A stretch of DNA of 64,000 nucleotides, taken from contig DBMJ01000004.1 in NCBI GenBank assembly GCA_002298125.1, forward strand, positions 47,211 through 111,210. Reading direction: 5' to 3'. Shown here piece after piece: positions 54,970 to 63,906 of this stretch (position 1 is the stretch's first letter; every line of letters starts with the position of its first letter). The notes beneath the pieces were generated by a model. It made no database searches and had not been told where the DNA came from. It was given only the letters and a program-made list of their open reading frames with translations. The DNA is from Clostridium sp. UBA701. GTDB taxonomy: Bacteria > Bacillota > Clostridia > Clostridiales > Clostridiaceae. The translations under genes and the position numbers were made by a program.

Positions 54970-56453
54970 TTTGCTTCCTTTCTTCTAAACTTTTTTCTAT
55001 AGGCTGTTTGTCTCACATTGTCCTTATGAGGCACCATTTCAGGTCGGGTTTTCATGTCATATAGGGGAGCGCGAATAAAGATATCCTTCATGTCCTTAAG
55101 CTTCAAGGTAAAATAAGGCACCCCAAAGCTGTCGATGCTGCAAAGGTGCACTATAATAAAAAACCACCCAATGCCTATGCCAAATATTCCAAGAAAGTTG
55201 GCAAGTATCAGTATAGGGAATCTTAAAAATCTAATTGTCAGTGACATATCATAGTTGGGAATTAAAAAGGTGGCTATGACAGTTACCCCAACTATAAGCA
55301 AAGTTGTGGGACTTACTATTTTGGACCTTATGGCAGTATCTCCTATGATAATACCTCCTACCACACTTAAGGTCTGACCTATTTTTGTAGGCAGTCTTAG
55401 GCCACCCTCTCTTAAGAATTCCACTATGATTTCCATGGACAGAATTTCCATAAAGGGGGTTAATGCTATGCCTGTTCTGGATTGAATAATTGGTGAAATA
55501 AACTTTACAGGGATAAGCTCTACATTAAACTTTAGCAGGGATAGATAGATGGAGGAGCTAGTAATAACTAAGAATATTGCTATAATCCTGAGCACCCTTA
55601 CAAAATTAGTGACTATGGTTCTCTCATAATAGTCCTCTACAGCCTGAAAGAAGTCAATAAAGCTGCTAGGAGCTACTATAACTGTAGGAGTACCATCAAC
55701 TAAAATTACAGCCTTCCCATCCATTAGATAGGCCGCTGCTTTATCTGGTCTCTCTGTGCCTAGCATCTGTGGGAACACTGAAAAGCTATACCTTTCTATA
55801 TACTGCTGAAGTACCCCAGAGGCTGTTACTCTGTCCACATCCACCTTTTGGATATGCTCTCTTACCATTTTTACCAGATTGTCATCTGCAATGTCCTTAA
55901 TATAGACCATAGCTACATCTGTTTGGGACCGTCTCCCCACAGTAAACATTTCTATTTCCATATTTTTATCCCTTATTCTTCGTCTAATGTTACTCACATT
56001 GCTTTCCAAATTTTCCACAAAAGCATCTCTAGGACCCCTTATGGAAGTTTCATTAAGGGGCTCTGTAACAGCTCTAAAATTTCCTCCTGTGGTATCAAGA
56101 ATGATGTAGCCCTTGCTATATTCAGTATAGAGAAGTGTCTTACCTCTCCTAACTGCAAAAATCACTCTATTTATGTCCTTCTCAATATACACAGCACTAA
56201 GAGATATGCAGTTTCGTAAAAGATACTCATCTATATTTTCCTTATTACTTAGGTCCTCATGAACCCAGTGCATTAATGGCTTTATTACATCACTATCAAT
56301 AATCTTCTTGTCAACTAGCCCATTTATATATATAAGTAGAGTATTTAATGTCTCTGCAGCACCTATGTTAAAGTATTTTTCTATAACAGTTATGTCTGCT
56401 CCCAGATTCTCTTTTATCATATCTGCAATGTTATGAAGATTATTTTTTCCCAA
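54966..56453 (-). CDS. GerA family spore germination receptor subunit A
   Basis: 495 residues. An N-terminal cytoplasmic domain (about 1-285), with the family stretch RGPRDAFVENLESNVSNIRRR and MVYIKDIADDNLV, is followed by five to six membrane helices, including PFMEILSMEIIVEFLREGGLRLP and the GGIIIGDTAI loop. A short basic tail ends it. The start is TTG 56453. It heads the operon A-B-C-B-C, expected to be made in the forespore. Confidence 0.95.
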   Translation of the reverse strand: MGKNNLHNIADMIKENLGADITVIEKYFNIGAAETLNTLLIYINGLVDKKIIDSDVIKPLMHWVHEDLSNKENIDEYLLRNCISLSAVYIEKDINRVIFAVRRGKTLLYTEYSKGYIILDTTGGNFRAVTEPLNETSIRGPRDAFVENLESNVSNIRRRIRDKNMEIEMFTVGRRSQTDVAMVYIKDIADDNLVKMVREHIQKVDVDRVTASGVLQQYIERYSFSVFPQMLGTERPDKAAAYLMDGKAVILVDGTPTVIVAPSSFIDFFQAVEDYYERTIVTNFVRVLRIIAIFLVITSSSIYLSLLKFNVELIPVKFISPIIQSRTGIALTPFMEILSMEIIVEFLREGGLRLPTKIGQTLSVVGGIIIGDTAIRSKIVSPTTLLIVGVTVIATFLIPNYDMSLTIRFLRFPILILANFLGIFGIGIGWFFIIVHLCSIDSFGVPYFTLKLKDMKDIFIRAPLYDMKTRPEMVPHKDNVRQTAYRKKFRRKEAK

Positions 56454-56541
56454 GCTATCACCACTCTCTCTTTGGAGTAAAATTCACCCAATATTATGTT
56501 TAGCACTGCAGTGAAAATTATTCCTAGGCAAAAAAATAAAC

Positions 56542-56567
56542 CCATCAGCCTTTAAACCGATGGATCC
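56542..56567 (-). terminator. Terminator of the DUF1836 gene, overlapping its stop
   Basis: CCATC and GATGG (56542-56546, 56559-56563) form a short stem over the last codons and stop of the gene, followed on the minus strand by GTTTATTTTTTTG. It also insulates the ger operon. Confidence 0.5.
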
Positions 56568-57175
56568 TTATGGGAATTAGAAGCACTTGTTAAAAAATAT
56601 TCATCTATAATTTTTTCTGCCATTTTCTTCTCCAGGTTGGCTCGAGAAATGAGCATTGATACCTGCAGCAAGAGTTCTGTAAGCTCTGGCTCTGATGCAT
56701 TAAACTTCTTGGATTTTTCCCTTATATTTTCAGAGAGCTTTATATAATCTTCCTTAAAGGCTAATTTTTCTCCCCTTTTAAGCTCTAGGTAGGTGTCATA
56801 TAACTCCTCTATTGATGGAAGACGGTTATCCTCTCCCTGTATGTCCTTTAAGGTAGGCTGAAACAGGTTGCTTATGTCTGTAAGAGAGAGCTGCTGCTTC
56901 AAATTGTATATTAAAGTTAGTAAAATTAACTGCTGCCTGTTATATTTCTTACTTTTAACTGGTGGGAGAATTTTTGCCTTAGCATAATTATTGATCATAG
57001 TCTTTGTCATTATTTTATCTTCTTCTACTCTCTTTTGATGCTTAAGCTTTTTTTCAAATAGAGTAATTACTTGATCCATATATAAGTCCATATCTGGAAT
57101 ATCCGAAAGGGTAATATCCTCCCCCTCCACAATTTCACTTAAAAGTTCTTCTATTTTTGTCTCCTTATACTCCAC
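56552..57175 (-). CDS. DUF1836 domain protein
   Basis: 207 residues, cytoplasmic. The stretch MTKTMINNYAKAKILPPVK and YNRQQLILLTLIYNLKQQLS match DUF1836, a MerR-like winged-helix family of unknown role common in Clostridia. A helical C-terminal part follows. I use GTG 57175, with GAGGTG 6 nt before it; the GTG at 57184 is too close. It may be a regulator. It is single, divergent from the hemolysin III gene. Confidence 0.85.
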   Translation of the reverse strand: MEYKETKIEELLSEIVEGEDITLSDIPDMDLYMDQVITLFEKKLKHQKRVEEDKIMTKTMINNYAKAKILPPVKSKKYNRQQLILLTLIYNLKQQLSLTDISNLFQPTLKDIQGEDNRLPSIEELYDTYLELKRGEKLAFKEDYIKLSENIREKSKKFNASEPELTELLLQVSMLISRANLEKKMAEKIIDEYFLTSASNSHKDPSV

Positions 57176-57459
57176 AATAATCACCTCACAATAATTATAT
57201 AGTATCTAAAACCCCCAGTCTATACATCAATATAATATAACATCATAATAAGAACTAGCGATAATCATACCAATAGTGAGCTAATGGGTTTTAATCCAAT
57301 TTAAAGGGTAGATTTTATTGTTTTTTACCATTGTAATATTGCTATGTATGATTTAATATTTTTATATGGCAATACATAGTTTTTAAAACTACTATATATT
57401 ATATTGATATATTAAATTGATATGTTATATTGATATATGGTATTGAAAGGGTGATATAT

Positions 57460-58104
57460 ATGTTTAGCAGACTTCGTGAACCCATCAGTGGGTTAACCCA
57501 TGCCTTTGGAGTAGTGGCATCTATTGCCGCTCTTGTAATCCTCGTGGTACTAGCCTCACTTTATAGCAACACCTATAACATTGTATCCTTCTCAGTTTTT
57601 GGAGTGAGCTTGATTTTGCTATACACAGCAAGCTCAGTGTATCACTTGGTCACCACCTCAGAAAAATCTATAAGGGTACTTAGGAGAATTGATCACTCCA
57701 TGATCTACGTTTTAATAGCTGGAACCTACACTCCTATATGCTTAGGGCCCCTAAGAGGACCTTGGGGCTGGAGTATTTTTGGTGTAATTTGGGGTCTTGC
57801 ATTAGTTGGTATTTTGGTTAAAAACCTATGGTTTAATGCTCCAAGAATGCTTTATACCTCATTTTATATAATAATGGGTTGGCTTATAGCCATAGCTCTT
57901 TTTCCCCTTTCAAAGGTGCTGCCCCAAGCTGGCATGCTTTGGCTCTTTGCAGGAGGTATCTCCTATACCCTTGGAGGGATAATCTATGCACTAAAATGGC
58001 CAAAAATCAATTTTAAATATTTTGGCTTTCATGAGATTTTTCATATCTTTATCCTAATAGGAAGCTTTTGTCACTTTTGGCTCATGTTAAGATATATACT
58101 CTAA
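57460..58104 (+). CDS. Hemolysin III family membrane protein (PAQR)
   Basis: 214 residues, seven hydrophobic helices. REPISGLTHAFGVVAS, SSVYHL, RIDHSMIYVLIAGTYTP and FGFHEIFHIFILIGSFCHF carry the Ser/His/Asp residues that form the metal site in PAQR hydrolase-like proteins. Start is ATG 57460, with GAAAGGGTG upstream; the longer frame to 57430 is rejected. The function in bacteria is not settled. Upstream DNA is rich in TATATTGATAT copies. Confidence 0.92.
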   Translation: MFSRLREPISGLTHAFGVVASIAALVILVVLASLYSNTYNIVSFSVFGVSLILLYTASSVYHLVTTSEKSIRVLRRIDHSMIYVLIAGTYTPICLGPLRGPWGWSIFGVIWGLALVGILVKNLWFNAPRMLYTSFYIIMGWLIAIALFPLSKVLPQAGMLWLFAGGISYTLGGIIYALKWPKINFKYFGFHEIFHIFILIGSFCHFWLMLRYIL

Positions 58105-58216
58105 TTTATATTATAAACTTCAATTTATATTATAAGTTTCAATTTATATTATAAGTTTCAATTTATATTATAAACTTCAATTTATATTATAAGCTTCAAT
58201 TTATATTATAAGCTTC
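58103..58216 (+). repeat. Six-copy 19-bp tandem repeat
   Basis: The unit aatttatattataaacttc occurs six times without a gap, with changes only at two bases (aac, agt or agc before ttc). The first copy includes the hemolysin III stop codon and the last supplies the left arm of the terminator. Confidence 0.95.
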
Positions 58217-58248
58217 AGACGAAAAAACTCGCCTGAAGCTTAGTTTTA
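58210..58248 (+). terminator. Terminator of the hemolysin III gene
   Basis: AAGCTTCAG (58210-58218) pairs with CTGAAGCTT (58233-58241), with an inner CG pair, followed by AGTTTT. Confidence 0.7.
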
Positions 58249-58311
58249 CTTTATATAACTTATAACTTAAATCTTACCAGCCCATGTTCAAAGCAAAGTA
58301 CAAGTTTAGCT

Positions 58312-58869
58312 CTACTTTATATAGCTTATAACCTCTTTATTTCTCTCAGGAGCTGTGGGCACCTTGGAGCTTGCCTTATACCCTAAGCATACCCCATAAT
58401 ATGGTTTGTAGCCCTGGGGCAGCTTTAATTTTTTTACTTCCTCCTCTAGGGCAAAGAAAAAATCTATAAGTCCAATCCAAACAGAGCCAATATTAAGGCT
58501 CTCTGCTGCCAGCAGCATGTTTTGAATGGCTGCAGAGCAATCTGTAAGAGGTGAATAGCTATCCTGTCTTCCAGATACCACTATAAGAGTTGGCGTGTTG
58601 TAAAAAATATGTCTGTCAGACTGTCCCATCTTAGCTATCCAGCTTATATTAGACTTTTTCATCTCCTCCTTGGTCTTATTGCTCATGTAATCTATGAATT
58701 CAGCATTCTGAATAACTGTAAAATGCCATGGCTGATCGTTATGTCCTGTGGCAGCATATATTGAAGCTTCAAGTATTGCTTCTAACTCCTCATCCTTTAT
58801 CTGTTCTGCCTTAAAGGATCTTATGCTTCTTCTATTCTTTATGTTTTCTAAAATTTCATTGCTTATCAT
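58312..58869 (-). CDS. Nitroreductase family flavoprotein
   Basis: 185 residues. NRRSIRSFKAEQIKDEEL is the FMN phosphate-binding start, ATGHNDQPWHFTVIQN the second FMN region, and NMLLAAESLNIGSVWIG the dimer helix. It should reduce nitro compounds or similar acceptors with NAD(P)H. AAAAGGAG precedes ATG. No partner genes are near; the region from 58250 to the stop shows only AT-rich sequence. Confidence 0.93.
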   Translation of the reverse strand: MISNEILENIKNRRSIRSFKAEQIKDEELEAILEASIYAATGHNDQPWHFTVIQNAEFIDYMSNKTKEEMKKSNISWIAKMGQSDRHIFYNTPTLIVVSGRQDSYSPLTDCSAAIQNMLLAAESLNIGSVWIGLIDFFFALEEEVKKLKLPQGYKPYYGVCLGYKASSKVPTAPERNKEVISYIK

Positions 58870-58965
58870 AGTATCTCTCCTTTTATAGCTATTTGTTTTA
58901 ATCCTATTGTATCAATTTATTCCTGCAACGTGAAGAAAATAAATTATTATCTTTTCTCTATTACC

Positions 58966-59409
58966 TCTTCTCTCTTCCCTCTTCCCTCTTCACTTCTTCT
59001 CTTGTCACTTTTAACTTGTCACTTGCCCCTTTTAACTTGTCACTTGCCCCTTCTCACTTGTCCCTTGTCACTTTTAACTTGTCACTTGTCACTTCTCACT
59101 TGTCCCTTGCCACTTGTCACTTCTTCACTTGTCACTTGTCCCTTGTCACTTGTCCCTTGTCACTTTTAACTTGTCACTTGTCACTTCTCCCTTGTCACTT
59201 GCCCCTTGTCCCTTGTCCCTTCTCCCTTGTCACTTTTAACTTGTCACTTCTCACTTGTCACTTGTCCCTTGTCCCTTGTCCCTTGTCCCTTGTCACTTTT
59301 TACTTGTCACTTGTCACTTGTCCCTTCTCCCTCTTCACTTCTTCACTTCTTCACTTCTCCCTTCTCACTTGTCACTTGTCACTTGTCCCTTGTCACTTGT
59401 CACTTGTCT
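58966..59409. repeat. Degenerate heptanucleotide satellite (CACTTGT/CCCTTGT)
   Basis: About 440 bases built of 7-bp units CACTTGT and CCCTTGT, with variants CACTTCT and a recurring spacer TTTTAA. The plus strand is almost purely C and T with isolated G and A; the minus strand is purine-rich. The last units encode the C-terminus and stop of the metallophosphoesterase gene. Open frames across it are low-complexity artefacts. Confidence 0.95.
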
Positions 59410-60874
59410 TTAACAGCCTTTCTCTTAGCTCTCTACGCTTATTTACATAGAATTTTATCACATCTCTTACCAGGGTGCCTATATATATCAGCTTAAGCTT
59501 TACTCTATATCTTCTATTCCATATAATATAGCCTAATGAAGCCAGCACAAAAAAGGTTATGGATAAAACTACTGTCTTATACTCCTTATAAATGGCTCTA
59601 GAAAACAAGCTAATTGCAGAGAGATACCTATCCTGAATCTTATTAGTAGGAGAGGGCATTTCTACTGCCTCAAGGTAGGTATCCCTGTCAGTTACCTTAA
59701 CCCTGAGGAAGTGGTAATAGCTATCTGTGGTTAGAAGTTCAGCTCCTCCTCCTCCACTTATCACATACCTCACATCATCCTTAACATAACTAAAGTAGCT
59801 GTGAATATGAGATAAGAAAACTGTATCCACCTTATATTTAGTCATTAATTTTTCAAATTTAGCCCCCTCCTCTGGATCTGGAAACCCATGGTTTAAGCTC
59901 TTATACTGACTATAATCATTCATAAGCCTCTCAAATATACCCGGTTTTTCTTCCTCTGGAATATCAGGAATATTATTTTTATCCTTATAGGTTCTTGGAT
60001 CTACGGGAGGAATATGAGAAAATACAAGGATACGCTTACCCTGAGCATTTTTAAGATCTCCTTCCAGCCATTCATACTGCTCCTTGGGTATTGCTTCCTT
60101 TTCTGCCCACCCTCTAGAGCTGTCTAGAAAAACAAAATGAGTGTTTTTATAGTCAAAGGAGTAATAGGGCGGTCCAAATAATTTTGTGTAGTTTTCTCTT
60201 CCATTTACTCTGATATCATGGTTACCCAAAGTTGTATATAGAGGGGTCCTTAATTTAGCCACGGTTTCATAAAACAGCCTGTATTTATGAGCCTGACCTC
60301 CAAATACCAAATCCCCGTCATCCACTGTGAAAACAGGGTTTATGGCATTGATTTTATCTAAAATATTTGAAAAGGTCTGATATCCATCTCTATTGTCACC
60401 CAGCATGACAAATTCAAAATAATTTGAATTGTCCTTAGGAGTTATCAATATTTTTTTCTCCTCATTTGGCATTACTGATGTAGTTACCTCAATAGTGTGG
60501 GAATCTATAATCCTTTGGGCAGAACTTTCCACGTTAATATCTGTACTAATAGGGTTTATATTCTCTATTCTAAGTAAATAGGTACCCTTTGAGCTGCCCT
60601 TTATAGTTATCTCCGGTGTGGGACACAAAGACCTTATAACCAGACTTTCCCCGTGAGATAGGCCTTCGTATTTTCCCTTGACGAAGCCTCCTTTAACCTT
60701 AACAGCTGTACCCTTCCAATCGTAGCTACAACTAGAGTCAACTGGATTAAAGTTTAGTGGTAATGAGGTAAAGTTCTCATCAATTTTATAATTTCTCAAG
60801 CTATGAATGACAAAGCCTGTTATTAGAGCTATGATTATAAAAATCAACAATTTATTTATACTTAGTTTTCTCAA
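59393..60874 (-). CDS. Membrane-bound calcineurin-like metallophosphoesterase
   Basis: 493 residues, with a hydrophobic helix at 8-25 and a second near 445-465. Between them an extracytoplasmic phosphoesterase domain has all motifs: LGDNRDG, DDGDLVFGG, GNHD, SHIP and SHIHSYF. An all-beta region precedes it. The start is TTG 60874, 10 nt after AAGGAG. The C-terminus (KTSDK, stop) is encoded by the satellite repeat, which may have extended or changed the original end. Substrate unknown. Confidence 0.92.
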   Translation of the reverse strand: MRKLSINKLLIFIIIALITGFVIHSLRNYKIDENFTSLPLNFNPVDSSCSYDWKGTAVKVKGGFVKGKYEGLSHGESLVIRSLCPTPEITIKGSSKGTYLLRIENINPISTDINVESSAQRIIDSHTIEVTTSVMPNEEKKILITPKDNSNYFEFVMLGDNRDGYQTFSNILDKINAINPVFTVDDGDLVFGGQAHKYRLFYETVAKLRTPLYTTLGNHDIRVNGRENYTKLFGPPYYSFDYKNTHFVFLDSSRGWAEKEAIPKEQYEWLEGDLKNAQGKRILVFSHIPPVDPRTYKDKNNIPDIPEEEKPGIFERLMNDYSQYKSLNHGFPDPEEGAKFEKLMTKYKVDTVFLSHIHSYFSYVKDDVRYVISGGGGAELLTTDSYYHFLRVKVTDRDTYLEAVEMPSPTNKIQDRYLSAISLFSRAIYKEYKTVVLSITFFVLASLGYIIWNRRYRVKLKLIYIGTLVRDVIKFYVNKRRELRERLLKTSDK

Positions 60875-61127
60875 TAATAATTCACTCCTTAAAGGTAAAA
60901 TTCATCTTATATGCTTGACACATAATATCTATTTATACATCTTTAATGCTGCTCCTATCCATTTAAAGCTGACAATTTGCAAAATGTTGAAATTCATATG
61001 ATTGTTTTATAAAATAGATAATTATAGGTATATTTCATTTTTATAATAATTTTAATTAATATTATTTTAAAAATGACGATAATATAAAGTAAAGGTTAGC
61101 CTTAGGTATATCCTAGGAAAGGAGACC

Positions 61128-62021
61128 ATGATAATGAAGAACCAGATAACAATAAAAAATCTTGAAGAAAACCTTGGGTTTTTTAAAAAGATGTACGACC
61201 TAGTACGAATTGTAGATCCTGAAAAAAAGAAGGTAATAGACTATTCAGAGAATAAATTGGATGAAACAAAGATGATATGTTATTCCTTTTGGAATGACAC
61301 TAAAATATGTGATAACTGCATCTCCATGAGAGCTTTTATTGAAAATGACACCTTTATGAAGCTAGAGCATACTAATGATAAATTGTATATGATTACTGCT
61401 ATCCCCGTAGAGGCCCTTGAGCATAAGGTTGTATTGGAGCTGCTTAAAGATGTAACTAACAGCATGATGGTTGGCTGTGGGGAGTATGAAAAAGGCGATG
61501 AGCTTAGAAATATTATTTCCGAAATGAATTTAATCATTGTAAAGGATGTATTAACTGAGCTCTATAACAGAAAATACATAGATGAAAGGCTACCCGTTGA
61601 TATAATAAGGGGGGTAATTGAGGATAAACCACTATCAGTGGTTATGGCAGACCTTGATAATTTAAAGGCAGTTAATGATACCTATGGACATATATTTGGA
61701 GATTCAATTATAAGAGAATTTGGCAGCATAATTCTTAAAAGTCTAAGAACTGATAGGGACTGGGCTGCTAGGTTTGGTGGAGACGAATTTCTGATCTGCC
61801 TAAATGATACAGACAATAATACGGCCTACGAAATAGTGGATAATTTGAGGAAAGCATTGGAGGAGCATGTTTTTGAAGTAAGAGGAATAAAACTTAAAAT
61901 CTCAAGCTCCTTTGGAATACACACTACCCATGGAAATAAGCTAACACCTGAGGAAGTGATTGATTTAGCTGACAAGTCACTCTACAGGGCAAAGCGAGAG
62001 GGAAAGAACAAGGTAAGATAA
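61128..62021 (+). CDS. Diguanylate cyclase with N-terminal cysteine-rich sensory domain
   Basis: 297 residues, no membrane helix. About residues 10-115 look like a PAS-type sensor, with CYSFWNDTKICDNC giving a C-x11-C-x2-C pattern that may bind a metal or heme. The rest is a GGDEF domain with DVLTELYNRKYID, ADLDNLKAVNDTYGH and an intact RFGGDEF. The inhibitory site is altered: TDRD stands where RxxD is expected. It makes c-di-GMP. AAGGAG precedes ATG 61128. It converges on a chemoreceptor gene. Confidence 0.92.
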   Translation: MIMKNQITIKNLEENLGFFKKMYDLVRIVDPEKKKVIDYSENKLDETKMICYSFWNDTKICDNCISMRAFIENDTFMKLEHTNDKLYMITAIPVEALEHKVVLELLKDVTNSMMVGCGEYEKGDELRNIISEMNLIIVKDVLTELYNRKYIDERLPVDIIRGVIEDKPLSVVMADLDNLKAVNDTYGHIFGDSIIREFGSIILKSLRTDRDWAARFGGDEFLICLNDTDNNTAYEIVDNLRKALEEHVFEVRGIKLKISSSFGIHTTHGNKLTPEEVIDLADKSLYRAKREGKNKVR

Positions 62022-62025
62022 GATA

Positions 62026-62068
62026 ATGGCAGCCACATGAGTTATAACTTATGTGGCTGCCATTTATT
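62026..62068. terminator. Bidirectional terminator
   Basis: ATGGCAGCCACAT (62026-62038) pairs exactly with 62051-62063 around a 12-base loop, between the convergent cyclase and chemoreceptor genes. Confidence 0.8.
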
Positions 62069-63785
62069 ATAGTTTAAACTCATTTACCATTTCATTTAAC
62101 GCCTGAGCAATATCTGCTTGATTTTGAGCAGTTTGAGCTATCTGTTCCATGCCTTGGTTTGCTTCCTCTATACTATAGAGTATTTCTGTGGTACTTTCTG
62201 AAGACTTCTGTGCAGTTACTGACATATTCTGAACCGCCCCATTTACTTGATTGATTGTAGCTGCTAGCTCTTCCGAGGTTGAAGCCAAATCCTCTGACAT
62301 CCTATTTAAAAATTCAGCATCCTCATAAAAGCCATTACCATTATTAACAAATTCTTCGAACTGTGGTTTAACACTAGCTGCCATAAACTCTAAAATTGTT
62401 TTTGAATCCTGAGATAGATTATCAAATGCCATATGAACCTTATCAATAATGGTCTGTACATTAGCTACTGCTTCTGAAGATTGTTCAGCTAGTTGCCTTA
62501 CCTCTTCTGCTACTACTGCAAAGCCTCTCCCCTGTTCTCCTGCTCTTGCAGCCTCAATAGCTGCATTTAATGCCAAAAGATTTGTCTGCTGAGCTATATC
62601 AGAAATTGTGTCTGCCATTACCTTTATCTGCTGCACTACTTGTCCTTCTTCAATGGACTTAAGTATCATCTTTTCTTTTTCTTCGTATACTCTTTCCGTG
62701 TTGGACACAGCAGTATTACTATTTTCTTTTACCTTAAGGGCTCTTTCTTTAAATCTATTTGCGTTATTGTTCCCTTCAAGGGCCTTATCAGACATTTCAT
62801 AAACACTTGAATTGATTTCCTCTACAGAGGCTGTAATCTCCTGGGAGGCGGCACTTAATTCCTGAACTCCTCCTGTTATTTCATTGGTTGCCTTATTAAT
62901 ACTTTTAAGCTTAGCAGTCATTTCCTCTACTGTAGCAAATAACTCTTCTGAAGAAGCACTTACGCTTTGTGAGTCCTCAATAACTTCTTTTATTAGGGCT
63001 GATAAATCTTTCTGCATTTTATCAATTGAATTCGAAAGGGTTCCTATTTCATCTTTTCGCTTTAAGAAAAAGTTTGGTACTGGATGAGTAAAATCCTTAT
63101 TGGCAATGACATTAAGAATTTTTACTGCAGATGAAATTGGTTTAGCAATATTAACATTTAAGATGAAGGCTAATAAAAGTGATATTACTAAAGCTGCAAA
63201 GGTTAAAGACAGTATTATGTTTCTTGCTTTAATAAACCTTGCGGCATTTTCAATATGTAATGTTTCTGCTGCTTGTATGTTTACCTTTGCTAGATTACTT
63301 AGTGCCTTCTCTGCAGTTCCCCTCTTTTCAGTAAGATTTGATAAACGGCTGTATGCTTCTTCATATTTGTCATCTTTTATTAGCTTTATTATGATACTTC
63401 TTTCATTTCTGTACTCTGCAAATATAACATCAAGATCAGTACTTAACTTTTTTTCTTCCTCTGTCATTGGAAGCTTCTTATATTCCTCTAATCTTTTATT
63501 ATTTGTTTCGGTATAGGTATCAATGGTTGAACTTACCGTATCCTTATCTACACTTTTATCATATAGAAGGGATGTTGTCTCTGCCCTAATTTGTGACAGG
63601 TTCTTATTTATTTCGCCAATTAATTCCACTGACTTTAGTTTGTTCTTATACATGTCCTCTGTGTTAGCATTGCTATTATTCAAGTCCGTAATCCCTATAT
63701 AGCCTACTGCTCCGATTAAAACCAAGACAATTGCAAATGCAATAAATAATTTGGTCTTAATCTTAAAATTCTTAAAAAAGCTCAT
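62067..63785 (-). CDS. Methyl-accepting chemotaxis protein
   Basis: 572 residues. A membrane helix (12-32), a four-helix-bundle ligand domain (about 33-188), a second helix (about 190-210), a HAMP domain (about 212-265), then the signalling coiled coil with the hairpin tip QQTNLLALNAAIEAARAGEQG. No C-terminal tether for CheR is seen. It sends signals to CheA/CheW, which are not in the window. GGGGGAG precedes ATG. The 5' region has an inverted repeat. Confidence 0.95.
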   Translation of the reverse strand: MSFFKNFKIKTKLFIAFAIVLVLIGAVGYIGITDLNNSNANTEDMYKNKLKSVELIGEINKNLSQIRAETTSLLYDKSVDKDTVSSTIDTYTETNNKRLEEYKKLPMTEEEKKLSTDLDVIFAEYRNERSIIIKLIKDDKYEEAYSRLSNLTEKRGTAEKALSNLAKVNIQAAETLHIENAARFIKARNIILSLTFAALVISLLLAFILNVNIAKPISSAVKILNVIANKDFTHPVPNFFLKRKDEIGTLSNSIDKMQKDLSALIKEVIEDSQSVSASSEELFATVEEMTAKLKSINKATNEITGGVQELSAASQEITASVEEINSSVYEMSDKALEGNNNANRFKERALKVKENSNTAVSNTERVYEEKEKMILKSIEEGQVVQQIKVMADTISDIAQQTNLLALNAAIEAARAGEQGRGFAVVAEEVRQLAEQSSEAVANVQTIIDKVHMAFDNLSQDSKTILEFMAASVKPQFEEFVNNGNGFYEDAEFLNRMSEDLASTSEELAATINQVNGAVQNMSVTAQKSSESTTEILYSIEEANQGMEQIAQTAQNQADIAQALNEMVNEFKL

Positions 63786-63816
63786 AAAATCTCCCCCAAG
63801 CTTGTATTATTGTTTT

Positions 63817-63906
63817 CTAGGTATTTATCTTTATAGCACCTATAATCTGTTAAATAGTGCACCCCCTATCTAAAAATAATTGTGCTATATTTCTTAAATA
63901 CCCTAG
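63817..63906 (-). repeat. Imperfect inverted repeat in the chemoreceptor leader
   Basis: The arm at 63817-63839 (CTAGGTATTTA then ATAGCAC) reappears inverted at 63882-63906 with a 42-base gap. As RNA it would form GGTATTTA/TAAATACC, an internal loop, and ATAGCAC/GTGCTAT. The remainder to 64000 has no gene. Confidence 0.7.

Noticed and set aside
56492..56520. Sigma-G promoter of the ger operon
   Set aside because: CATAATA is a perfect -10, but the best -35 (GAATA) is 20 bp away instead of 17-18, so I did not list it. Transcript mapping would settle it.
58930..59496. Three overlapping plus-strand open frames of 79, 144 and 96 codons
   Set aside because: They are low-complexity translations of the heptamer satellite with no ribosome binding sites.
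63817..63906. Invertible DNA switch
   Set aside because: Arms are imperfect, only about 42 bases lie between them, and no recombinase gene is nearby.
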